Below, one piece after another: positions 35,295-44,172 of a DNA stretch of 64,000 bases (the stretch's first letter is position 1; each line of letters opens with the position of its first letter). Source of the DNA: DASPKT01 sp035626475 (GTDB taxonomy: Bacteria; Pseudomonadota; Alphaproteobacteria; Azospirillales; Azospirillaceae); contig DASPNP010000050.1 of assembly GCA_035626475.1 (NCBI GenBank), positions 1 through 64,000 on the forward strand. The letters run 5' to 3'. A model generated the notes under the pieces. That model saw nothing but the letters and a program-made list of their open reading frames with translations. It made no database searches and was not told the origin of the DNA. The position numbers were made by a program, and so were the translations under genes.

Positions 35295-36323
35295 ATGAGG
35301 ATCCTGCACTGCATCCTGTCGCGCGGCTTCCGCGGGGCCGAGAGGCATGTCGCCGAGCTGGCGAGCGCCCAGGCCGCGCGCGGCCATGCGGTGACGCTGG
35401 TCGTGCGCCGTGACTGCGCGGAGGAAGGGCGCTCCATCCTGCCGCATGTCGGGCCCGGGGTGACGGTGCGCAAGCTCGGGCCCTGGCTGCGGCGCTGGCG
35501 TCTTCGGCGCCTGCTGCGTGAGGCGGCGCCCGACATCGTCCATACCCATGGCGGAAGGGCCGGCAGGGCGCTGGGCGCCATCCGCACGGGGGCGCCGACG
35601 CTCGCCACGCTGCACCTGGACTACCGGCCGAAATGGTACCGGGGCCACGACGCGCTGATCGCCCAGGCGGACTGGCAGCGCGACGCCGCCCTGGCCGGCG
35701 GCTTCAAGGGCATGGTGGCGCGGGTGAACGCCTGGTCCCATCCGCACCCGCCGCCGGATGCCGCGACCGTCGCCCGGCTGCGCGTGGAGATGGGCGCCGG
35801 TCCGGGGGAGCGGCTGGTACTCGCGGTCGGGCAGCTGATCCCGGAGAAGGGGATGGATTTGCTGGTGCGCGCCGTCCGCGCGCTGCCGGACCCGCGCCTG
35901 CGCCTCGCCGTCGCCGGGCACGGGGCGGGGCGCGCCGGGCTGGAGGCATTGGCGGCGGGCGACCGGCGCATCCGCCTGCTGGGGTTCCGCGACGATGTCC
36001 GCGACCTCTACTTCGCCGCCGACCTGTTCTGCTCGCCCTCGCGGTTCGAGCCGTTCGGGCTGGTGTTCCTGGAGGCGCTGGATGCCGGCCTGCCCGTCGT
36101 CGCCAGCACCAGCGAGGGGGCGAAGGCGATCCTGACCAGCCTGCCGAACACGCGACTCGTGCCCCCGTCGGAGGAGCCCGGTCCGCTGGCCGAGGCGCTG
36201 GCGGCGATGCTGGACGCGCCGCGCCACCGCCAGGACATGTCGCCCTGGTCGCCGGAGGCCTGCTTCGACGGGATCGAGGCGGTGTACCGGGAACTGCTCA
36301 GTCGCCGAGCCACGCCGGCCTGA
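35295..36323 (+). CDS. Family 4 glycosyltransferase
   Basis: A 342-residue GT-B enzyme: N-terminal MRILHCILSRGFRGAERHVAELASAQAARGH with the GGxE-like acceptor-side motif, PDIVHTHGGRAG, and a C-terminal donor domain with AVGQLIPEKGMDLLVRAV and FCSPSRFEPFGLVFLEALDAGLPVVAS (the EX7E motif). Likely adds a sugar to a lipopolysaccharide or capsule precursor at the inner face of the membrane. The 3' end overlaps the convergent ygfZ gene by 26 bp. Confidence 0.92.
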   Translation: MRILHCILSRGFRGAERHVAELASAQAARGHAVTLVVRRDCAEEGRSILPHVGPGVTVRKLGPWLRRWRLRRLLREAAPDIVHTHGGRAGRALGAIRTGAPTLATLHLDYRPKWYRGHDALIAQADWQRDAALAGGFKGMVARVNAWSHPHPPPDAATVARLRVEMGAGPGERLVLAVGQLIPEKGMDLLVRAVRALPDPRLRLAVAGHGAGRAGLEALAAGDRRIRLLGFRDDVRDLYFAADLFCSPSRFEPFGLVFLEALDAGLPVVASTSEGAKAILTSLPNTRLVPPSEEPGPLAEALAAMLDAPRHRQDMSPWSPEACFDGIEAVYRELLSRRATPA

Positions 36324-37188
36324 ACGGGCTGAGCACCGCGCCGCCAGCTGTCAGCGTCGTGCCGGCGGCCTCCGCAGCCGCCAGATCCTCGATGCGCAGC
36401 AGGGCCAGCGCCAGGCCGGCGCGGCCGCTGCGGACCTCGCCGATTTCCTTGTCGCCCATCAGGACAGGGGTGCCGGGCTCGGGCAGGGGGCCGTCGACCC
36501 GCACCGGGGTCAGGCGCTTCTTCACGAGGCCGCGGTACTTGGTGCGGGCGGTCAGTTCCTGGCCCATGTAGCAGCCCTTGCTCCAGGAGACGCCGTTCAG
36601 CCGGTCGAAGCCGTTCTCCAGCAGGATCGACTTCTCCGGGATCAGGTCGCGGCTGCCGTCGGGCACGCCCAGCGACAGGCGCAGCCGGTCCCAGTCGCCA
36701 GTGTCGCCGGCCGGCAGGGGCGGCGTCTCGCCCACGGGCAGGACCAGGCGCGCGCCGAGGGCCCCCAAGCGCGGATCGGCGTAGGCGAGGCCGCCGCCGA
36801 CCGCCGCCACGGTCCCCGGCTCGCCCAGGCCCAGCGCCGCCGCGGCACCCTCGCCGATGGCGGCGTGGACCGTGAACCGGTCGGATGCGTCCTCCAGCTT
36901 CACCTTGGAGCGCAGCCGGTACATCGACAGGCGGCGCAGTAGGTCGGCGGCGCGGTCCCGCTCGCACTCCAGCAGGAGCGAGTCGCCCTGGGGAATGACG
37001 AACAGATCGTGCAGGAACTTGCCCTGGGGCGTCAGGAAGGCGGCATGCAGCGCCCCTCCGGCCTCGGCCTGGGCCACGTCGTTGCTGACCAGCCCCTGCA
37101 GGAAGGCGATGCGGTCCTCGCCGGTCAGGCGCAGGACGCCGCGATGGGGCAGGGGGACGGCGACGGGCGTGGAGGGGGAATCGCTCAA
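36298..37188 (-). CDS. ygfZ: YgfZ/GcvT-like folate-dependent iron-sulfur cluster protein
   Basis: A 296-residue protein from TTG 37188 (MSDSPSTPVAVPLPHRG), which has GAGG 8 bp before it. The family signature KGCYMGQE is at residues 204-211 with the key cysteine C206; the N-terminal LTGEDRIAFLQGLVSNDV is typical. YgfZ proteins help repair or assemble certain Fe-S enzymes, using tetrahydrofolate. Its last 26 bp overlap the convergent GT4 gene. Confidence 0.92.
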   Translation of the reverse strand: MSDSPSTPVAVPLPHRGVLRLTGEDRIAFLQGLVSNDVAQAEAGGALHAAFLTPQGKFLHDLFVIPQGDSLLLECERDRAADLLRRLSMYRLRSKVKLEDASDRFTVHAAIGEGAAAALGLGEPGTVAAVGGGLAYADPRLGALGARLVLPVGETPPLPAGDTGDWDRLRLSLGVPDGSRDLIPEKSILLENGFDRLNGVSWSKGCYMGQELTARTKYRGLVKKRLTPVRVDGPLPEPGTPVLMGDKEIGEVRSGRAGLALALLRIEDLAAAEAAGTTLTAGGAVLSPFRPAWLGD

Positions 37189-37334
37189 GATCGGCCTCGC
37201 GGAGGGACTTCGGCAGAGGTGGGGCCCGGGGAGGTAAGTAGCAAGGGCATGGCTGCCCTGGGAGGGGCTTCTTTGCAACCCCGCGACAGAGGTCTATAAG
37301 CCACCCGTTCTTCATTCCTCTCCGGCGACCCGCG

Positions 37335-38246
37335 TTGCGCATCCTGTTCATCACCTCCAACCGGCTGGGCGACGCGGTCCTGACGACGGGCCTCCTGGCG
37401 CATCTGATCGAGAGCCATCCTGGCGCGCGGACGACCATCGCCTGCGGCCCGATCCCGGCGCCGCTGTTCCGCGCCCTCCCCGGGCTGGAAAGGGTCATTC
37501 CACTTCAGAAACGACCATGGGCCGGCCATTGGCTGGACCTCTGGCGGCAGGTGGCGGGGGCGCGCTGGGACCTGGTCGTCGATCTGCGGGACAGCGCCGT
37601 GTCGCGCCTGGTGCGCGCCCGCCGGCGGGTGACCTACCGCTCCACCGGCCATGGCGTGCACAAGGTGATCGAGCTGGGCCGCCTGCTGGCGCTCGACCCG
37701 CCGCCGTCGCCGACCGTCTGGACCGATGCCGCCGCGGAAGCCGAGGCGGGGCGTCTCATGCCCGCGGGGGGCGACTGGCTGGCCCTGGCGCCGGCCGCCA
37801 ACTGGACCGGCAAGGAATGGCCGGCCGAGCGCTTCGCCGAACTGGCGGATCGCCTGACCGCACCGGGCGGCGCCCTGGCCGGGGCGCGCGTCGCGGTGCT
37901 GGCCGGCCCGGGCGAGGGCGGGCGCTGCCGGCCGGTGCTGGAACGGCTGGGCTCGCCGCGCGCGCTGGACCTGGTCGGCCGCACCGACCCGCTGACGGCG
38001 GCGGCCTGCCTGCGGCGGGCGCGGCTGTTCGTGGGCAACGACTCCGGGCTGATGCATCTGGCCGCCGCCGCCGGAACGCCGACGCTGGGCCTGTTCGGGC
38101 CGACGCCGAGCGACATCTACGGCCCCTGGGGGGCGCATGCGGCGCTGGTGAAGGCCGCCGACGGGCGCATGGAGTCGCTCGACCTCGCCACGGTCGAGGC
38201 GGCGGCGCGGGTGCTGCTGGCCCGCACGGACGGGGTGGCGGCATGA
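37335..38246 (+). CDS. Family 9 glycosyltransferase (heptosyltransferase-like)
   Basis: A 303-residue GT-B protein from TTG 37335 (MRILFITSNRLGDAVLTTGLLAHL). Family marks are LVVDLRDSAVSRLVRARRRV, LAPAANWTGKEWPAERFAELAD and RLFVGNDSGLMHLAAAAGTPTLGLFGPT. It likely adds heptose or a similar sugar to the lipopolysaccharide core. Its stop overlaps the start of the O-antigen ligase gene (ATGA), so the two are coupled. Confidence 0.9.
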   Translation: MRILFITSNRLGDAVLTTGLLAHLIESHPGARTTIACGPIPAPLFRALPGLERVIPLQKRPWAGHWLDLWRQVAGARWDLVVDLRDSAVSRLVRARRRVTYRSTGHGVHKVIELGRLLALDPPPSPTVWTDAAAEAEAGRLMPAGGDWLALAPAANWTGKEWPAERFAELADRLTAPGGALAGARVAVLAGPGEGGRCRPVLERLGSPRALDLVGRTDPLTAAACLRRARLFVGNDSGLMHLAAAAGTPTLGLFGPTPSDIYGPWGAHAALVKAADGRMESLDLATVEAAARVLLARTDGVAA

Positions 38247-39478
38247 GGGCGGATCCGCACGCCAGGCCCTTCATGGGCATCGCGCTGACGCTGCTGGCGC
38301 TGGTCGGCCCCTTCGCCGCGCTGCTGCCGTTGGGCATGGCCCCGCTGCTGATCACGTTGGGGGTCTTCCTCGGCGGGCTGTGGCTGTGGCGGGTGCGCGG
38401 CGTGCCCGGGCTCGACCGGCCCCTGGTCGCGGCCTTCGGGCTGTTCTTCCTCTATGCCGGGATCAGCGTGCTGTGGACGCCGGCGCCGGTGCGGGTCAGC
38501 GGCGGCGTCGCGCAGATCGTTACCTTCCTCTACGAGTTCGTACCGGGCTTCCTGCTGATCCTCGCGGCGTCCGGGCTGGCGCCGGAGCGGCGGGAGCGGC
38601 TGGCGCGGGTGGTGCTGGCGAGCCTGCTGCTGGGCTTCGCCCTGTTCGCGGTGGAGGTGCTGCTGGACCAGCCGATCTACCGCTTCGCCAAGTCGCTGGA
38701 CGGTTCCGCCGTGGCGCCCGACCGCGCCATCAACCGCCCGGCCGCCATCCTGTCGGTGCTGGTCTGGCCGGCGGCGCTGATGCTGTGGCGGCGTGGGCTG
38801 GGCTGGGCGGCGCTGCTGCTGCCCGCCGCCTTCTTCGCCCTGACCTTCCTGTCGCCCAGCCAATCCTCCGTCGTCGGCATGGGGGTGGGGCTGGTGGTGC
38901 TGGGGATCGCCGCCGCCTCGCGCCGATTGGGACGGGCGGCGGTGGCGGCGCTGCTGGTGGCGGGCTTCGTCGGTGCCGTCCCGATCTCGGGCCATTTGCG
39001 CGAGCGCGGGCTGCACGAGGCGGAGTGGCTGCCCTTCAGCTTCCGGCACCGGGTGGAGATCTGGGACTTCGCCGCCGAGCGGGTGCTGGCGAAGCCGGTC
39101 TTCGGCTGGGGGCTGGACAGCTCGCGCGCCATCCCGAACGAGGGGCGGGCCTCGCGCTTCGTCGACGGCAACATCGTGCCGCTGCATCCGCACAACCTGT
39201 TCCTGCAGTCGCTGCTGGAACTGGGCATCGCCGGCTCGGCGCTGCTGCTGGCGGTCCTGCTGCTGCTGCTGGAGCGCACGCGGCGCCTGTCCGATACGGC
39301 GCAGCCCTGGGCGCTGGCCTGCTATGGCGCCACCCTGGCGGTGGCGAGCTTCGCCTATGGCGCCTGGCAGACCTGGTGGCTGTGCAGCCTGCTGATCGGC
39401 GTGCTGCTGCTGCTGCTGGCCGCGGGACCGTGGAGCGCTAACGCTTCTGCGGCAGGCAGTCCAGACCGGCGCCCTTGA
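38243..39478 (+). CDS. O-antigen ligase family membrane protein (Wzy_C)
   Basis: A 411-residue polytopic protein with about ten membrane helices. The Wzy_C/ligase region shows the pattern FSFRHRVEIWDFAAERVLAKPVFGWGLDSSRAIPNEGRA then a periplasmic loop with LHPHNLFLQSLLELGIAGSALLL, including the conserved R and H residues of O-antigen ligases and polymerases. It joins or polymerises lipid-linked glycans at the periplasmic face. Overlaps GT9 by 4 bp; the 3' end overlaps the convergent SPOR gene by 41 bp. Confidence 0.9.
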   Translation: MRADPHARPFMGIALTLLALVGPFAALLPLGMAPLLITLGVFLGGLWLWRVRGVPGLDRPLVAAFGLFFLYAGISVLWTPAPVRVSGGVAQIVTFLYEFVPGFLLILAASGLAPERRERLARVVLASLLLGFALFAVEVLLDQPIYRFAKSLDGSAVAPDRAINRPAAILSVLVWPAALMLWRRGLGWAALLLPAAFFALTFLSPSQSSVVGMGVGLVVLGIAAASRRLGRAAVAALLVAGFVGAVPISGHLRERGLHEAEWLPFSFRHRVEIWDFAAERVLAKPVFGWGLDSSRAIPNEGRASRFVDGNIVPLHPHNLFLQSLLELGIAGSALLLAVLLLLLERTRRLSDTAQPWALACYGATLAVASFAYGAWQTWWLCSLLIGVLLLLLAAGPWSANASAAGSPDRRP

Positions 39479-40565
39479 GCCGGGCGCAGGCCGCCGCCGC
39501 CTGGGCGCGGTCGGCATAGGTCCCGACCAGGATGCGGGTGTAGAGCCCCTTCGCCCCGAGATCGACCGTCACCAGCTCCGATGGCAGGCCGGCCAGCGCC
39601 GGGCCGTGCTTGGCCGCGATGGCGCGCCACTGCTTCTCCGCCTCCGCCCGCGAGGGCAGGGCGGCCAGCTGCACGGCATAGGCGCCTGATCCGGGCGGCG
39701 GGGGCAGCGCCTTGGGCAGGGTGGGCCTCGGCGGCTCGGTGGCAGCGGGCGTCGCCGCGGGCGCCGGTTCGGGAGTGGTGGGCGCCGGCGGTGCGGGCTG
39801 CTCCTTCGGCGCCTCGGCCATGCGGGCCGGGGGCGGCGTTTCCCGGACCGGCGTCGCGGGCACCGGCTTATCCGGGGCGGGCCGTTGAGGCGCCGGCTGC
39901 TGCGGCGCGGTCTTCTGGGGCTCGACCTTCTGGGGGGCGGGCGGCGCTTCGGCGACCTTAGGGGCCGCGGCGGCGCCCGGCAGCGGGGCGGCGGCGAGGC
40001 GCAGCGCCTCGGATTTCTGCGCGACGGTGGCGACCTGCTCGATCTCCTGGCGCAGGCGGATGGCCTGCAGCAGCCCCTGGCGCTCGGCGCGCAGCACCCA
40101 GGCCAGCGCCAGCATCTGGTCCTGCGCTGCGCCCAGCCCGAAATGGTAGAGCACGCCGAGATTGTTCTGCGCGTCGGCGTCGCCGGCCTCCGCCGCCCGC
40201 TTCAACAGGCGGAAGGCCTTGTCATAGTCGGCCGGCACGCCGTCGCCATAGGCGTAGACGGTGCCGGCGGCCGACAGGGAGCCGACATGGCCCTGGGCGC
40301 CGGCCTTCTCGAACCAGCCCAGCGCGCCCGGCACGTCGCGGGCGCCCCCCGACCCTTGCAGCAGTATGTGGCCCAGCGCCGCCTGCGCCGTCACGTCGCC
40401 GCGCTCGGCCAGGGGCAGCAGCGCCTTGCGGGCGGCGGCGTAGTCGCCCGCCGCCACGGCCTTGCGCACCGCCTCCATGTCGGCCCGGGCCGGCGCGGAC
40501 AGCGCCAGCGGGCCCAGCAGGGCGCCAGCGAGCAGGGCGGCGAGGAGAGGACGGGGGCGGGGCAT
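39438..40565 (-). CDS. Sel1-repeat and SPOR-domain periplasmic protein
   Basis: A 375-residue protein with signal peptide (MPRPRPLLAALLAGALLGPLALSAPARA). Three Sel1/TPR-like repeats follow (for example GDVTAQAALGHILLQGSGGARDVPGALGWFEKAGAQGH and GDADAQNNLGVLYHFGLGAAQDQMLALAW). Residues about 205-300 are a Pro/Ala-rich linker, and the last 75 residues are a SPOR domain (GAYAVQLAALPSRAEAEKQWRAIAAKHG...LYTRILVGTYADRAQAAAACARLK), which binds denuded peptidoglycan at division sites. Likely a cell-wall/division factor. The 3' 41 bp overlap the convergent ligase gene. Confidence 0.9.
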   Translation of the reverse strand: MPRPRPLLAALLAGALLGPLALSAPARADMEAVRKAVAAGDYAAARKALLPLAERGDVTAQAALGHILLQGSGGARDVPGALGWFEKAGAQGHVGSLSAAGTVYAYGDGVPADYDKAFRLLKRAAEAGDADAQNNLGVLYHFGLGAAQDQMLALAWVLRAERQGLLQAIRLRQEIEQVATVAQKSEALRLAAAPLPGAAAAPKVAEAPPAPQKVEPQKTAPQQPAPQRPAPDKPVPATPVRETPPPARMAEAPKEQPAPPAPTTPEPAPAATPAATEPPRPTLPKALPPPPGSGAYAVQLAALPSRAEAEKQWRAIAAKHGPALAGLPSELVTVDLGAKGLYTRILVGTYADRAQAAAACARLKGAGLDCLPQKR

Positions 40566-40722
40566 GCGCGGCTTGGGTCGGGCAGGGAGGGGGAGCACTT
40601 GATATCATGGGTGCCGGCCGGCCGCGCGCAACCTTTCTGGCGCGCCGCGCCGGGGCGCCCGCTTGACGCGGGCCGGGCGGCGCGGCCAAGGTGCCGCCTT
40701 CCCCGGAACACGGATTCGAGAC

Positions 40723-41064
40723 ATGGCCCCGAAGAAGAACCCCCTGAACCTGAACCCGCTGCAGCTGAAGACCCTGACCCTGTTCCAGGTGCTGGCGAAG
40801 ATGGAAGGCGTCGGCGAGCCGCTGGACGACGGCCACATCAAGGTGGCGCAGTTCCCGCACGCCCACGGCAACCATTTCCATCTCGGCCCCTACGTCGTTT
40901 CCAGCAAGGACGCCACGGGCCTCGGCAACGTCGCGGTCTGGGTGGCGCTGGAGCGTAAGGGGCTGATCCGCTCCGGCCACCCCTACTTCCTGGACATGAC
41001 GCCGGCCGGCCTCGAATACGACACCGGGATGGCCTCTACGATCCTGCACGGCTCCGACCACTGA
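40723..41064 (+). CDS. Conserved hypothetical protein, 113 aa, His-rich motif
   Basis: Starts MAPKKNPLNLNPLQLKTLTLFQVLAKM, then GHIKVAQFPHAHGNHFHLGPYVVSSKDATGLGNVAVWVALERKGLI and FLDMTPAGLEYDTGMAS. The PHAHGNHFHLG cluster has four His within nine residues and might bind a metal. The layout (helix, strand, helix, wing-like strand) hints at a small winged-helix-like fold, but that is a guess. No family name recognised. The final 29 bp overlap the convergent epimerase gene. Confidence 0.7.
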   Translation: MAPKKNPLNLNPLQLKTLTLFQVLAKMEGVGEPLDDGHIKVAQFPHAHGNHFHLGPYVVSSKDATGLGNVAVWVALERKGLIRSGHPYFLDMTPAGLEYDTGMASTILHGSDH

Positions 41065-41998
41065 GGTACCAGGCGGCGGTCCTGGCCAGCGCCCGCTCCA
41101 TCGTCAGGGGCGGGCGCCAGCCGAAATCGTCGCGGAAGCGGGAGCCGTCCAGCTCCAGGGAGCCCGTCAGGCGCGACACGGCCGGGCCGACACCCGGCAG
41201 CGCCTGGAGGGGCCGGAACAGGGAAGGCGGCACCGGCAGCAGCCGCGCCGGCCGGTTCATCGCCCGGGCAATGGCGCGCACCAGCTCCGGCGTGCTGACG
41301 GCGTCGCCGTCCGTCACCAGATAGGTTCCCGTCGCCTGCGCGGCCGTCACGGCCGTCGCCACCGCGTCGGCCAGATTGCCGACGGCGATCAGGCTGCGCC
41401 GGTTCTCCAGCGCACCGAAGGGCAGGGGCACGCCGCGCGCCACCAGACCCATCAGCGCCAGGAAATTGGCCCTTACCCCCGGGCCGTAGACCAGCGGCGG
41501 GCGCAAGCTGACCGATTCGAGCGGCAGGGCCGCCAGCAGCCGCTCCGCCTCCAGCTTGGTGGCGCCGTAGGGGCCTTCGGGCGCGGGTTCGTCGCGGTCG
41601 GTCAGCGGGCGGCCAGGGTTGCTGCGCTCGCCCAGCGCCTTGACGCTGCTGAGATGCACGAAGCGGCGCACGCCCGCCTCGACCGCGGCTTCCGCCAGCC
41701 GGCGCGTGGCCTCGACGTTGATGGCGCGATACGCCGATTCGGCGTGGCCCGGGTCCTCTCGCATGACATGGGTGCGGGCCGCCAGGTGCACTACGGCCGT
41801 GACGCCGTCCAGATGCGAGGGCCAGTCCACCGGGCCCGTGAGGTCGCCGACCAGCGCCCGCTCCGTCCCCTCCACGCTTCCTGAGCGCAGCGCCGCCCGC
41901 ACGCGCCAGCCGCGCGCCCGCAGCGAATCGACGACGGCGCGCCCGACGAAGCCGTTGGCGCCGGTGACAAGGGCTAGGGGGGATGAGGGAGCGGACAT
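41036..41998 (-). CDS. NAD-dependent nucleotide-sugar epimerase/dehydratase
   Basis: A 320-residue extended SDR. N-terminal LVTGANGFVGRAVVDSLRARGW has the GxxGxxG NAD site; the active site has SSVKALG (Ser) and YGATKLEAE (Tyr and Lys). SLRPPLVYGPGVRANFLALM and the sequence order resemble UDP-sugar 4-epimerase / UDP-QuiNAc synthase-type proteins of O-antigen loci. The start is ATG 41998. Probably prepares a sugar for the surface polysaccharide made by the neighbouring glycosyltransferases. Its 3' end overlaps the small hypothetical gene by 29 bp. Confidence 0.88.
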   Translation of the reverse strand: MSAPSSPLALVTGANGFVGRAVVDSLRARGWRVRAALRSGSVEGTERALVGDLTGPVDWPSHLDGVTAVVHLAARTHVMREDPGHAESAYRAINVEATRRLAEAAVEAGVRRFVHLSSVKALGERSNPGRPLTDRDEPAPEGPYGATKLEAERLLAALPLESVSLRPPLVYGPGVRANFLALMGLVARGVPLPFGALENRRSLIAVGNLADAVATAVTAAQATGTYLVTDGDAVSTPELVRAIARAMNRPARLLPVPPSLFRPLQALPGVGPAVSRLTGSLELDGSRFRDDFGWRPPLTMERALARTAAWYLSGRSRAGS

Positions 41999-42075
41999 GC
42001 GGAAGGCCCGGCCAAATGGCCCGGCGTGCTTGTCCAGATTGTCGGGAAGAACACGGGGCCCGAAGAAGGGGCGGA

Positions 42076-42150
<75 letters not shown>

Positions 42151-42172
42151 GCCGGTCCGTGTGTGGGCCGGG

Positions 42173-42201
42173 TAATTGCCACAGCGGCGGGGGGGATGCA
42201 A
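42173..42201 (-). promoter_or_regulatory. Likely promoter of tRNA-Thr
   Basis: On the minus strand, TTGCAT (42201-42196), a 17-bp spacer, then CAATTA (42178-42173), which places the start of transcription about 15 bp before the tRNA. Confidence 0.5.
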
Positions 42202-42239
42202 GCCCCATGATCAAGTTTTCTCGGACAAAATGGGGATGC

Positions 42240-42268
42240 TTGACGCGGGGCCCTGCAAATCCTTGAAT
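42240..42268 (+). promoter_or_regulatory. Likely promoter of the small-ORF/oxidoreductase operon
   Basis: TTGACG (42240-42245), a 17-bp spacer and TTGAAT (42263-42268), 26 bp before the ATG at 42294. Confidence 0.5.
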
Positions 42269-42293
42269 CCGGGCCGATCGCCCGCCCAGCCGG

Positions 42294-42443
42294 ATGGATG
42301 AAGTGAGCACCGAAAAGAAGCCGCCGCCCGCCCAGCCCAGCCGCGAGGAGAGACTCGCCGCCGCGCTCAGGGAGAATCTGCGCAAGCGCAAACTCCAGGA
42401 GCGCGCCCGTGACGACGGCACGGACGGGGACCCGGCCTCGTGA
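42294..42443 (+). CDS. Small charged protein, 49 aa
   Basis: Reads MDEVSTEKKPPPAQPSREER, then LAAALRENLRKRKLQERARDDG. A GTG three codons later (MSTEKK) is an alternative start with GGATGAA before it. It is basic and helical; similar short proteins with the ERLAAALRENLRKRKxQxRAR pattern occur widely in alphaproteobacteria, often near murA (here 1.8 kb away), without known function. Its stop overlaps the start of the FAD oxidoreductase by 4 bp (GTGA), so it is probably translated and coupled. Confidence 0.7.
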   Translation: MDEVSTEKKPPPAQPSREERLAAALRENLRKRKLQERARDDGTDGDPAS

Positions 42444-43540
42444 CGGCGGAGCGCGTCGACGCGCTCGTCATCGGCGCCGGTGTCGTCGGGCTGGCGGTGG
42501 CGCGCGCGCTGGCGCTGCGCGGCCGCGAGGTGCTGGTGCTGGAGGCGGCCGAGAGCTTCGGCACCGGCACCAGCTCGCGCAACAGCGAGGTGGTCCATGC
42601 CGGCATCTACTATCCGGCCGGGAGCCTGAAGGCGCGCTTCTGCGTCGAGGGGCGGGAGCGTCTCTACGCCTTCTGTGCCGAGCGCGGGGTGGAGCATCGC
42701 CGCTGCGGCAAGCTGATCGTCGCCACCGACGAGGCGCAGCGCGAGCGGCTGGCCGCCATCAGGGCCAAGGGCGAGGCGAATGGCGTTCGCGACCTGCGCC
42801 TGCTGGACCGGGCCGAGGCGCTGGCGATGGAGCCGGACCTCGCCTGCGTCGCGGCGCTGCATTCCCCCTCCAGCGGCATCGTCGACAGCCACGGGCTGAT
42901 GCTGGCCCTGCTGGGCGAGGCCGAATCGCGCGGAACCGTGCTGGCAACGCACGCACCCCTCACCGGCGGCAGCGTCGGCGGGGAGGGCATCCGGGTCGAG
43001 GTGGGCGGAGACGAGCCCATGGCGCTGCTGGCCCGCACGGTGGTGAACGCCGCCGGGCTGGAGGCGCAGGCTGTGTCCCGGCGGCTGGGCGTGCCGGAAG
43101 TGCCGCCGCTGTACCTGGCGAAGGGCAACTACTACGCGCTGCAGGGCCGCAGCCCCTTCGCCCGGCTGGTCTATCCGGTGCCGGAGCCGGGGGGCCTGGG
43201 CGTCCATCTCACCATAGACCTGGGCGGGCAGGCGCGCTTCGGGCCCGACGTGGAGTGGATCGAGTCGCCGGACTACCGCGTCGATCCCGCCCGCGCCGAC
43301 CGCTTCTACGCCGCCATCCGCCGCTACTGGCCGGGCCTGCCCGACGGCGCGCTGGTCCCCGCCTATGCCGGCATCCGGCCGAAAATCGTGCCGGCGGGCA
43401 GCGCGGATGCCGACTTCCTGGTGCAGGGCGTGCGCGATCATGGGGTTAGCGGCCTGGTCTGCCTCTACGGCATCGAGTCGCCCGGCCTGACCTCCGCACT
43501 AGCCCTGGCGGAGCATGTGGCGGAGATGTGCTCTATGTAG
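42440..43540 (+). CDS. FAD-dependent oxidoreductase, L-2-hydroxyglutarate dehydrogenase-like
   Basis: A 366-residue DAO-fold protein from GTG 42440. FAD-binding VDALVIGAGVVGLAVARALALRGREVLVLEA at the N-terminus, then FGTGTSSRNSEVVHAGIYYPAGSLKARFCVEG and KGNYYALQGRSPFARLVYPVPEPGGLGVHLTIDLGGQARFGPDVEW, both characteristic of the LhgO/L2HGDH group, and a C-terminal GLVCLYGIESPGLTSALALAEHV. It probably oxidises L-2-hydroxyglutarate or a close 2-hydroxyacid and passes electrons to the quinone pool. Confidence 0.85.
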   Translation: MTAERVDALVIGAGVVGLAVARALALRGREVLVLEAAESFGTGTSSRNSEVVHAGIYYPAGSLKARFCVEGRERLYAFCAERGVEHRRCGKLIVATDEAQRERLAAIRAKGEANGVRDLRLLDRAEALAMEPDLACVAALHSPSSGIVDSHGLMLALLGEAESRGTVLATHAPLTGGSVGGEGIRVEVGGDEPMALLARTVVNAAGLEAQAVSRRLGVPEVPPLYLAKGNYYALQGRSPFARLVYPVPEPGGLGVHLTIDLGGQARFGPDVEWIESPDYRVDPARADRFYAAIRRYWPGLPDGALVPAYAGIRPKIVPAGSADADFLVQGVRDHGVSGLVCLYGIESPGLTSALALAEHVAEMCSM

Positions 43541-43617
43541 TGTTGCCGGCTTGGCACCGGGGGAGGGCTCGGCTACAAGCATTCTGGTAGCCTCAGCCCT
43601 TTTGGAGTTCCTTTCCC

Positions 43618-44172
43618 ATGCCGATCATGCCGGACAGCTGGATCCGCGAGATGGCCCAGACCAAGGGCATGATCGAGCCCTTCGTGGAGGCGCAGAAACG
43701 CGAGGGCGTGATCTCCTACGGCCTCTCCTCCTACGGCTACGACGCCCGGGTGGCGCCCGAGTTCAAGATCTTCACGAACATCGACAACGCCATCGTCGAT
43801 CCCAAGAAGTTCGACGCCACCAGCTTCGTGGACCGCAACACCGACGTCTGCGTCATCCCTCCCAACAGCTTCGCGCTGGCCCGCACGGTGGAGTATTTCC
43901 GCGTGCCCCGCGACGTGCTGGTGATCTGCCTGGGCAAGAGCACCTACGCCCGCTGCGGCCTGATCGTGAACGTCACGCCGCTGGAGCCGGAGTGGGAGGG
44001 GCACGTGACGCTGGAAATCAGCAACACCACGCCGCTGCCCGCGAAGGTCTACGCCAACGAGGGGCTGTGCCAGTTCCTGTTCCTGCAGGGGGCCACGCCG
44101 TGCGAGGTCTCCTACGCGGACCGGGCCGGCAAGTACATGGGCCAGCGCGGCGTCACCCTGCCGCGCCTCTGA
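43618..44172 (+). CDS. dcd: dCTP deaminase
   Basis: A 184-residue trimeric dUTPase-fold enzyme. Family stretches are MPIMPDSWIREMAQ, SYGLSSYGYDARVAPEFKIF, CLGKSTYARCGLIVNVTPLEPEWEGHVTLEISNTTPLPAKVYANEGLCQ (with the catalytic glutamate), and YMGQRGVTLPR. It turns dCTP into dUTP for thymidylate synthesis. GGAG lies 11-14 bp before the ATG. It precedes murA by 111 bp. Confidence 0.97.
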   Translation: MPIMPDSWIREMAQTKGMIEPFVEAQKREGVISYGLSSYGYDARVAPEFKIFTNIDNAIVDPKKFDATSFVDRNTDVCVIPPNSFALARTVEYFRVPRDVLVICLGKSTYARCGLIVNVTPLEPEWEGHVTLEISNTTPLPAKVYANEGLCQFLFLQGATPCEVSYADRAGKYMGQRGVTLPRL

